NCBI GenBank assembly: GCA_003557825.1
Contig: PWNM01000145.1
Location: forward strand, 1 to 9,578
DNA from: Candidatus Hydrogenedentota bacterium
Lineage (GTDB): Bacteria; Hydrogenedentota; Hydrogenedentia; Hydrogenedentales; SLHB01
DNA length: 9,578 bases
Direction of reading: 5' to 3'
This document shows, in pieces, positions 1 to 5,550 of this stretch. The notes under the pieces are model-generated. The model made no database searches. It saw only the letters and a program-made list of their open reading frames with translations, and was not told where the DNA came from. Position 1 is the first letter of the stretch; every line of letters starts with the position of its first letter. The translations under genes were made by a program, and so were the position numbers.

Positions 1-9
1 CATGGGGCG

Positions 10-25
10 GTTCGGGATACCGAAC
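10..25. promoter_or_regulatory. Inverted repeat upstream of the oxidoreductase gene
   Basis: GTTCGG-GATA-CCGAAC is a perfect 6-bp inverted repeat with a 4-nt centre, 43 bp before the start codon at 69. No T-run follows on the + strand, so it is not an intrinsic terminator for that direction. It could be a repressor operator or a leader hairpin. The upstream gene lies outside the window, so it could also belong to that gene's 3' end. Confidence 0.3.
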
Positions 26-52
26 GAGGAAATGGAGCACACCACACCAACC

Positions 53-58
53 GGAGGG
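53..58 (+). promoter_or_regulatory. Ribosome binding site of the oxidoreductase gene
   Basis: GGAGGG lies 10 nt before the ATG at 69. It fixes this ATG as the start, in agreement with the protein beginning just before its nucleotide-binding motif. Confidence 0.7.
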
Positions 59-68
59 AAACATTCCT

Positions 69-1061
69 ATGGCGAAGAAGCTACGTATTGGATTCATCGG
101 CGCAGGGGGCATCGCTATTGGGCACTATCTACGCCTGCATGAGACCAAAAAGGCGGAAGTCGTCGCACTAAACGAGCCGAGTGAGCAGTCTCTCACCCGG
201 TTCTATCAGCATTGTGCCGGCTCCGAATCATTGCCGGTCTATGACGATTACAAAGAGATGCTCGCGAACGAAAAGCTGGATGGCGTTGTCATTCAAAGTC
301 CCCACACGGTGCATTTCGAGCAAATCATGGCCAGTCTTGACCAGGGACTGCATGTATTGACCGAAAAGCCAATGGTATGCACTATCAAGCATGCCCACAA
401 GGTCATTGAAAAAGCCAAAACCGCCGATCGGGTGCTCATGATCTCCTATCAACGGCATTTCGATCCGCAATTCCGCTATATGCGCGAACAAATTCAAAAA
501 GGTAAGCTAGGGGTAGTGCAATACGTTCAAGCGCTTCAGTCCCAGGAGTGGTTGCGTGCGGTCAAGGGAACCTGGCGGCAGCAAATAGCGCAATCGGGCG
601 GCGGCCAGTTGAACGATTCGGGCAGCCATCTGGTGGATATCATCATGTGGGTTACGGGAATGACGGTGAGCGAGGTCTTCGCCAAATCCGATAACTTCGA
701 CACGGAAGTGGATATCAACAGCACCTTGACCATGAGTTTCGAAAACGGCGCTCTGGGTAGCATGTCCATCATCGGAAATGCCCCGTCGTGGTACGAAGAC
801 CACAGTATCGTAGGGAGCGAAGGGGCCTTCTATTTGCGCCAGGGTATCGGCCTCATTCAGCTCGACGCCGGGGGCAAGCCGGTTTCCGTCAAGTTGCCCA
901 ATTACAAGAAAAACCCAGATTCTAACTTTGTTGATGCCATTCTGGGTAAAGATGAACCGCAAACCCCGCCCGAATGCGGCCTTCGTACCATCGAGGTGAC
1001 CGAAGCAGCCTGGAAGTCGGCGGCAAGCGGCAAACCGGTTCGGGTGTCGAAAACAAAATAG
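69..1061 (+). CDS. Gfo/Idh/MocA family NAD(P)-dependent oxidoreductase
   Basis: A complete 330-aa cytoplasmic dehydrogenase of the glucose-fructose oxidoreductase / inositol dehydrogenase family, whose members oxidise or reduce a hydroxyl of a sugar, inositol or related polyol using NAD(P). The N-terminal Rossmann fold shows RIGFIGAGGIAIGHY (residues 6-20), with the glycine-rich dinucleotide loop at 11-14. The family EKP motif is at 99-101; its lysine is usually catalytic. The C-terminal alpha/beta domain has GGGQLNDSGSHLVD (177-190), where D183 and H187 fit the conserved active-site pair. The end (FVDAILGKDEPQTPPECGLRTIEVTEAAWKS, read in pieces from 288 to 317) is the usual family C-terminus. 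Length is normal. No signal peptide is visible, unlike the Tat-exported members common in Planctomycetota. Exact substrate cannot be read from the sequence. Its 3' neighbour, 90 bp downstream on the same strand, is functionally unrelated. Confidence 0.93.
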   Translation: MAKKLRIGFIGAGGIAIGHYLRLHETKKAEVVALNEPSEQSLTRFYQHCAGSESLPVYDDYKEMLANEKLDGVVIQSPHTVHFEQIMASLDQGLHVLTEKPMVCTIKHAHKVIEKAKTADRVLMISYQRHFDPQFRYMREQIQKGKLGVVQYVQALQSQEWLRAVKGTWRQQIAQSGGGQLNDSGSHLVDIIMWVTGMTVSEVFAKSDNFDTEVDINSTLTMSFENGALGSMSIIGNAPSWYEDHSIVGSEGAFYLRQGIGLIQLDAGGKPVSVKLPNYKKNPDSNFVDAILGKDEPQTPPECGLRTIEVTEAAWKSAASGKPVRVSKTK

Positions 1062-1151
1062 CCGATGCGTCCGGCACGGTGTCATCTTTTGGGGATGTCG
1101 AATGGTTAATAAGGACGAACAGGTACGGGGAATCGACCGAAGGATCCAACG
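1062..1151 (+). other. Intergenic gap between oxidoreductase and transglycosylase
   Basis: These 90 bp contain no convincing intrinsic terminator. AAGGA at 1140-1144 sits 7 nt before the ATG at 1152 and is the likely ribosome binding site. An AT-rich patch (GGTTAATAAGG, about 1103-1113) could be a -10 region, but no matching -35 box stands out. The two + strand genes may therefore be co-transcribed. Confidence 0.4.
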
Positions 1152-3188
1152 ATGATGCCGATTATCGCGCTCGTGTGTCAGTTTATCGTGAGTGCAGCGC
1201 TTCCGGGCGCTGATTATTATCTGGAAGGACAAGAACACCACCGAAGCGGGCGTCATGGCGATGCCATCGAGTCGTTTCGCGCCTCTGCTGAGGCGGGCGG
1301 TCCTCTGGCGGAATATGCCCAGGTGCGAATGGCCATGAGCCGGGCAACCGGCGGCGATCGCGCCGGGGGGCAGGCTGCCCTCCATCGTTATATCGAGTCC
1401 GCCCCGGATGGACCCTGGAAGCTCATGGCCAAGGCCGAACTGGCCATGATGCTGCATAGAGATAAAAGCCATCCCGAAGCGGCATGGTTTTTCAGGCCTG
1501 TGGTGTCGGTTGATCCCCAGCCCTCGTGGCTGAATTCATATCGATGGGCTGCTGCCAATTCGGAGGTCATGCAGCTTCCTACGATGGCCCAAGGGTACGA
1601 ACGATTCGCCGAATTTGCGCTCCGGGGCCGATTCCGTAGCGAACGGCGGGATGCGGCAATCCAGCTTTCGCGATCGCCCGATTTCGAATACGGTCTCGTC
1701 GCCATTGAGGCCTTACTTGATAACAACGCCGCCCGTGACGCGGCAACGCCATTGACCCGCTTTCGGCCGCTGGTTCCTCCCTCCGACGAGAACCAGGCTC
1801 GGCTGTTGTATCTCCACGGGCGGTATCTCCTTGATACCGATAACCGAGACGAGGGGCGCGAAACGTTGCGAGACGCCGCCGCCCGGGCGCCCGATTCGGT
1901 CTGGGCACGTCGGGCGCGGATGTATCTGGTCCGCAGTCTAATCGCGGGCGGCAATCGGCAGGCTCCCGAAGCGCTCGAAGCGTTCCTGCGCGATTTCGGC
2001 GACACCGAAGAAGGAGGAGATCTGCTGTGGTGGCTTGGGAACCGATTGGCGGACGATGGGAGAACTGCCGAAGCCGCCGCGGAGTTTCAACGTCTTGCCG
2101 AGCTTAACCCAACCCATGCCCGCGCCGATCGGGGACTTTTTCTGGCTGCGGAAGGATTCCGCGAGGCCGGAAACCACCGGGAAGCCGGTCGGTTCTACGA
2201 CCTGTTAACAACGCGCTACCCGCGGAGTCGCTGGACGCCCGAAGCGGCCTATCGCCGTGGCCAACAATACCTTGCGGCGGGTTCACGAGACGAGGCCATC
2301 GAATCTTTCCGCATTGCCGCCTATGGACCAATTGGCGATTTTTATGTTCATCGCGCCCTCGACCGGCTGGCGGAAAAAGGACAAGATGACGGACGAGCAG
2401 GAGCCAATCTGCGCGCAGCGGGGTCCGGCTCCCTGGTGCGGCCTGTTAAGCTGAACATCGAATCTCCCACCTTGCCCAATCCCAGTCAACCCTGGAAGGA
2501 ACGGGTCATCTTCTTCGGCATGCATGGCCTTGAAGAAGCCGAGTGGGAAGCGCTTTATCAGGGGCAGAATCTGCGAAACGCATCCAACGCCCACACCACC
2601 TTGGTGACGTTGGGTATGGCGGGCGTCGGAGGCACGGCCATGGAGTTCGCTCGGTCGCTCCAATTTGGGGAGAACGAATATGGGCAACACCGTCCCGAGC
2701 GGTTGCTCATCGAGTTCCCAAAGGCCTATTGGAATGAGTTTGTCGCCATGGGCCGGGATACCGGGCTGGATCCCTATTTTCTGCTCGGGCTGGCCAAACA
2801 AGAAAGCTTGTTCCGCGCACGGGCAGTGTCCTCGGCAGGCGCGACGGGCGTCATGCAGCTTATGCCGACCACTGCGGACTGGATGGTTGATGTCGAGTCG
2901 GCGATCACACGGCAGCACGTTGCCAACCTGATGCATCCAAGCAATTCGATTCGACTCGGATCACACTACATGAAACGCCAGGTCAACACAAATAACGGCA
3001 ACTTGGTGTTCGCCGCCTGCGCCTACAATGCGGGGTCCGGCAATCTGAGACGATGGCTACGCGAGATTCCCAGCGACGACCTCGATGCATTTATCGACCG
3101 GATCCCTTTTAGCGAAACCCGCAATTTCGTCAAGCGCGTACTCGGGAATTACGCGGCCTACCGATCCCTCTACGCACCGGAGGACTGA
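1152..3188 (+). CDS. Exported TPR-containing soluble lytic transglycosylase (Slt type, GH23)
   Basis: A 678-aa enzyme of the Slt70-like class, which cleaves the MurNAc-GlcNAc bond of peptidoglycan with 1,6-anhydro product formation in the periplasm. The N-terminus (MMPIIALVCQFIVSAALPGA) is a hydrophobic export-signal-like segment but lacks the usual basic n-region. Residues about 30-400 are helical and TPR-like; the clearest repeats are at 288-320, 325-357 and 362-392. GDFYVHRALDRL (395-406) resembles the helix that precedes the catalytic domain in Slt proteins. The SLT domain (about 525-675) has all family motifs: QES (550-552, catalytic Glu 551), GVMQLMP (566-572) and AYNAG (624-628). The start is set by AAGGA 7 nt upstream; ATG at 1155 is an equally possible start. 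It ends 8 bp from the convergent porin gene. The symbol slt is not assigned because orthology to the enterobacterial gene is unclear. Confidence 0.92.
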   Translation: MMPIIALVCQFIVSAALPGADYYLEGQEHHRSGRHGDAIESFRASAEAGGPLAEYAQVRMAMSRATGGDRAGGQAALHRYIESAPDGPWKLMAKAELAMMLHRDKSHPEAAWFFRPVVSVDPQPSWLNSYRWAAANSEVMQLPTMAQGYERFAEFALRGRFRSERRDAAIQLSRSPDFEYGLVAIEALLDNNAARDAATPLTRFRPLVPPSDENQARLLYLHGRYLLDTDNRDEGRETLRDAAARAPDSVWARRARMYLVRSLIAGGNRQAPEALEAFLRDFGDTEEGGDLLWWLGNRLADDGRTAEAAAEFQRLAELNPTHARADRGLFLAAEGFREAGNHREAGRFYDLLTTRYPRSRWTPEAAYRRGQQYLAAGSRDEAIESFRIAAYGPIGDFYVHRALDRLAEKGQDDGRAGANLRAAGSGSLVRPVKLNIESPTLPNPSQPWKERVIFFGMHGLEEAEWEALYQGQNLRNASNAHTTLVTLGMAGVGGTAMEFARSLQFGENEYGQHRPERLLIEFPKAYWNEFVAMGRDTGLDPYFLLGLAKQESLFRARAVSSAGATGVMQLMPTTADWMVDVESAITRQHVANLMHPSNSIRLGSHYMKRQVNTNNGNLVFAACAYNAGSGNLRRWLREIPSDDLDAFIDRIPFSETRNFVKRVLGNYAAYRSLYAPED

Positions 3189-3196
3189 GCGGGGCG

Positions 3197-4435
3197 CTAG
3201 AATTTCAGGCTGTATTGCAGGGTGACCCCGTGTTGATCGATGCTCATACGCGTACCCGCGCCTCCTCGCGAGAACAAATCACCCGTACCCCGTTCTGTTT
3301 TGGTTTTCCGAAAGGCATGGACATAGGCCAGATGAAATTCCTGACGAGGGGTGATACGGAAGGAGGCGCCCGCCGAGGCATGGGTTTCCGTGATGGCGGG
3401 AAAGAGCACGTTCGAGAAGATCGCCTCCGAAGGAACGGGCGTCCGTCCGTAGGAGAAGCCGGTCCGCAGTGTCCAACGGCGCGAGATATCGTAGGCGAGG
3501 CCGGTTTTGAAGATATGTTGGTCCCTCCAGCTAAGACCCCCTTGTACCGTTTTTCTGGCTATCTGGGAAACGCTGGACCACCGGATAAACTTGTAGTCAA
3601 ACAGGAATTCCCATTTGTCCGCAGGTCGATAGGCGATGCCGGCCTGAAACTGCCACGGAAAATCGAGGCGGTATCTCATCAGATCCTTGTACCGGGAAAA
3701 CCGCGTCATGTACTGTCGGCTGGTCAATGTCGCTCCAAAGCTCCATTGATCCCATCGCCGATAGGCCGACAAAGCGATTCCGGCTCCCCAGCTATCATCC
3801 CAACGATATGCGCCTTTGGTCGGCGTCAACTCGAGGGTGAGCGAGTCGGTCCGCAAGCGACTGTGAACGCCGATAAGCGATGCGCCGACGCTCCATCCGT
3901 TCTCAAACCGATAGGCGAGGGAGATAGGCATCTTGAACACTTGCAGCTCGGCCCGGCGATCCCCGTTGCCGTCGCGTAGGCCGGGGATGGTGCGCGATTC
4001 GGGATAGTCTACGGCATTACCTTGAACCCCGAAAATGCCGATACCGAGGGTCAGCCGTTCAAAAGGCAGCACAATTCCCAGATTGGGCGAGAAGACCGGG
4101 CTTCTATCCCGCATGATGCCGCCGTCGTGGTTGGCCAGAGAAAGAACACGTCGTTCTTCCGGGATTTCAATGTTGAACACAAGCCTCGGCCCATCAACCT
4201 CAACCTCGCGGCGAGGGAACAACATGTCTACACCGATGTCCAAACGGCGGTCGAGGTCCACGAGGGATGCGGGGTTCAACAGCGCCCAGGTTGCATCCTG
4301 GGGACTGGCAATTCCTGCGCCGGCGGTGCTGTTTTGAACTGCCCCAATGCCCACGAGCTTATTGCCATCAGTCGCCCTAGCGGGCATGCAAAACAGTACG
4401 GTAAGGGCTACCACTGTCAATAGTGCTTTGGTCAT
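3197..4435 (-). CDS. OmpP1/FadL/TodX-type outer membrane transport protein
   Basis: A 412-aa beta-barrel outer-membrane protein of the family that moves hydrophobic compounds (long-chain fatty acids in FadL, aromatics in TodX) across the outer membrane. The signal peptide is clear: MTKALLTVVALTVLFCMPARA, with probable cleavage after ARA (residue 21). The N-terminal hatch region has the family NPAS motif (54-57). The rest alternates polar and hydrophobic residues in strand-length blocks, with many aromatic residues. A segment reading FSYGRTPVPSEAIFSNVLFP is characteristic of the family's C-terminal third. The protein ends HGVTLQYSLKF, with the terminal Phe expected for recognition by the BAM assembly machinery. 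I chose ATG 4435 because the signal peptide begins there; the frame stays open to 4546, but that extension is basic and would mask the signal. No strong Shine-Dalgarno sequence precedes 4435. Substrate is unknown. Confidence 0.88.
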   Translation of the reverse strand: MTKALLTVVALTVLFCMPARATDGNKLVGIGAVQNSTAGAGIASPQDATWALLNPASLVDLDRRLDIGVDMLFPRREVEVDGPRLVFNIEIPEERRVLSLANHDGGIMRDRSPVFSPNLGIVLPFERLTLGIGIFGVQGNAVDYPESRTIPGLRDGNGDRRAELQVFKMPISLAYRFENGWSVGASLIGVHSRLRTDSLTLELTPTKGAYRWDDSWGAGIALSAYRRWDQWSFGATLTSRQYMTRFSRYKDLMRYRLDFPWQFQAGIAYRPADKWEFLFDYKFIRWSSVSQIARKTVQGGLSWRDQHIFKTGLAYDISRRWTLRTGFSYGRTPVPSEAIFSNVLFPAITETHASAGASFRITPRQEFHLAYVHAFRKTKTERGTGDLFSRGGAGTRMSIDQHGVTLQYSLKF

Positions 4436-4484
4436 GATTTGGCAACGTGTCCGCACGCGTTTTTGTTCCCCCTTTTTCGCCGCC

Positions 4485-4513
4485 TTGACATGCCGCCGTG
4501 GTCCGTGGACAAT
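4485..4513 (+). promoter_or_regulatory. Sigma-70-like promoter for the isomerase gene
   Basis: A perfect -35 hexamer TTGACA (4485-4490), a 17-bp spacer and GACAAT (4508-4513, 4 of 6 matches to TATAAT). Transcription would begin near 4520, giving an approximately 50-nt leader before the ATG at 4569. It lies in the non-coding gap only if the porin gene starts at 4435, consistent with that start choice. Confidence 0.55.
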
Positions 4514-4524
4514 GGCGGGAGCAC

Positions 4525-4530
4525 AGTATA
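4525..4530 (-). promoter_or_regulatory. Possible -10 element for the porin gene
   Basis: On the - strand this reads TATACT (5 of 6 matches to TATAAT). No good -35 hexamer is visible 16-18 bp upstream, so the call is weak. If used, transcription would begin near 4518, downstream of the ATG at 4546 and upstream of the preferred porin start at 4435. Confidence 0.3.
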
Positions 4531-4556
4531 CCTTATTAGCAACCATCGAAATCTAC

Positions 4557-4562
4557 GGGAGA
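4557..4562 (+). promoter_or_regulatory. Ribosome binding site of the isomerase gene
   Basis: GGGAGA ends 6 nt before ATG 4569. It decides the start of the gene, whose reading frame is open much further upstream (to 4347) across the promoter and the porin gene. Confidence 0.6.
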
Positions 4563-4568
4563 ACGCCC

Positions 4569-5339
4569 ATGAGTACGCCTCGCATTGCTATGATCCTTTA
4601 CACGGTCCGCCAAGAAGCCGCCCGCGACCTTCCCGGGACTCTTAAACGGGTTCGAGACGTGGGATTCGAGTATGTTCAATGGAGCGGCATGCCGCAGATG
4701 CCGGCCGAGGATGTACGCAAAGCCCTGGACGACGCCGGTTTGCAGGCCATTGGGGGCCATTGCGATGTAACGGCCTTCGAAAGAGACTTTGATCGAGAAG
4801 TGGCCTTTTGGAAGACCATCGGAACGTCGAACGTTGGGCCGGGCGGCATGATGGGCGATTGTATGGCCGACCTTGATGGATGGTTGGCCGGGGCCCGCCG
4901 CCTCGATGCCGTGGGGGCCCAGCTCAAGGCCGAAGGCATGCGCCTTTTCTACCATAACCACGACCATGAATTTACCCGTTTTGCTGGGGATGATAGGTAT
5001 AAATTCGATATTCTCTACGCCGAGACGGATCCCACCCATTTGTATGCCGAGATCGACGTGGCTTGGGTGTATGTCGGGGGTGAAGATCCCGCCGCCTACC
5101 TTCGCAATTATGCAGGTCGTTGTCCATTAATACATATCAAGGATGTTCAGGGAAAACGGCAAGCCGATGGCAGCGTACGGTTTATGCCGGTGGGGCAGGG
5201 CGATCTCGATTGGCCCGCAGTGTTCCAGGCAGCCCGGGATGCCGAGGTTGAGTGGCTCATTTACGAACAAGATACCTGTGAGGGTGATGTGTTTGATGCC
5301 GCTCGAGCGAGCTATGAATTCATGAAAGCCCACGCCTGA
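4569..5339 (+). CDS. Sugar phosphate isomerase/epimerase (xylose isomerase-like TIM barrel)
   Basis: A complete 256-aa cytoplasmic protein of the AP-endonuclease-2 / xylose-isomerase-like TIM-barrel superfamily, which includes IolE, IolI and many sugar epimerases. It begins with strand one (RIAMILYTVRQ, 5-15), followed by VGFEYVQWSG (31-40). Likely metal and substrate residues sit at strand ends: GGHCDV (62-67), YHNHDHEF (128-135), AEIDVAWV (160-167), IHIKDVQG (188-195) and IYEQD (231-235). By analogy with the family the metal ligands would be a Glu or His near 131-134, D163, H189 and E233. The DVAW form is common in a subgroup that lacks the D-x-G-H of IolI. PVGQGDLDWPAVFQA (207-221) is the usual late-barrel signature. 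No signal peptide is present. The reaction cannot be deduced; an isomerisation or epimerisation of a sugar or ketose-like substrate is likely. It appears to be a single-gene unit with its own promoter and terminator. Confidence 0.9.
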   Translation: MSTPRIAMILYTVRQEAARDLPGTLKRVRDVGFEYVQWSGMPQMPAEDVRKALDDAGLQAIGGHCDVTAFERDFDREVAFWKTIGTSNVGPGGMMGDCMADLDGWLAGARRLDAVGAQLKAEGMRLFYHNHDHEFTRFAGDDRYKFDILYAETDPTHLYAEIDVAWVYVGGEDPAAYLRNYAGRCPLIHIKDVQGKRQADGSVRFMPVGQGDLDWPAVFQAARDAEVEWLIYEQDTCEGDVFDAARASYEFMKAHA

Positions 5340-5342
5340 GAT

Positions 5343-5383
5343 AAAAAGTGAGGGCCGAGCGCTGGGGATAGGCGCTCGACCCT
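5343..5383 (-). terminator. Intrinsic terminator of clpB (- strand)
   Basis: Arms AGGGCCGAGCGC (5351-5362) and GCGCTCGACCCT (5372-5383) form a 12-bp stem with a 9-nt loop and one off-pair, which becomes a G-U wobble in the - strand RNA. On that strand the stem is followed after 3 nt by TTTTT (5347-5343). It lies about 170 nt beyond the clpB stop. Plus-strand readthrough from the isomerase gene would also form the hairpin, but with a C-A mismatch and no U-tract. Confidence 0.75.
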
Positions 5384-5396
5384 CCGGAGAGAGAGT

Positions 5397-5419
5397 GCGG
5401 GGTATTGCGCCCCGCTTTT
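5397..5419 (+). terminator. Intrinsic terminator of the isomerase gene (+ strand)
   Basis: GCGGGG (5397-5402) pairs with CCCCGC (5410-5415) around a 7-nt loop, followed at once by TTTT (5416-5419). It is 58 nt past the isomerase stop. The U-tract is short, so termination may be partial. Confidence 0.6.
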
Positions 5420-5550
5420 CAGGGTAGAACCACTTTAGGCCGGAGTGCTTGGGCGAACACTCCATTGGGCCACGCTAATCAAACTGTTTCATCTTTTTCT
5501 CTTTCCTTTTCCGTTTATGTAAACACAATCCCATCCGGGGCTATTCCCGG
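5420..5550 (-). other. Structured clpB 3' region with a purine tract
   Basis: In the clpB direction these 131 bp hold, in order: a CCGGG/CCCGG hairpin directly after the stop (5535-5550); a palindrome GTTTA-TG-TAAAC (5513-5524); a nearly pure purine tract (about 5491-5512); a five-codon reading frame ATG-AAA-CAG-TTT-GAT-TAG (5492-5475) with AAGGAAAG 8 nt before its ATG; and a GGAGTG/CACTCC hairpin (5442-5463). No full-length gene is present. The microORF is probably chance, but its spacing to a Shine-Dalgarno-like stretch is good. The rest may be an ordinary 3' untranslated region leading to the terminator at 5343-5383. Confidence 0.4.

Noticed and set aside
507..1472. Long - strand open frame (321 codons) across the oxidoreductase and the start of the transglycosylase
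   Set aside because: It is antisense to two well-supported genes, has an Arg/Pro/His-rich composition and no family motif; a shadow of the coding strand.
3215..3979. + strand open frame (254 codons) inside the porin gene
   Set aside because: Antisense to a clear OmpP1/FadL-type coding sequence; the composition is that of a shadow frame.
4436..4546. Upstream extension of the porin gene to ATG 4546
   Set aside because: It would put 37 basic residues in front of a clean signal peptide that starts at 4435, and would overlap the isomerase promoter.
5442..5463. GGAGTG...CACTCC inverted repeat considered as a CIRCE (HrcA) operator
   Set aside because: CIRCE has GCACTC before GAGTGC; here the half-sites are in the opposite order, and the repeat is downstream, not upstream, of clpB.
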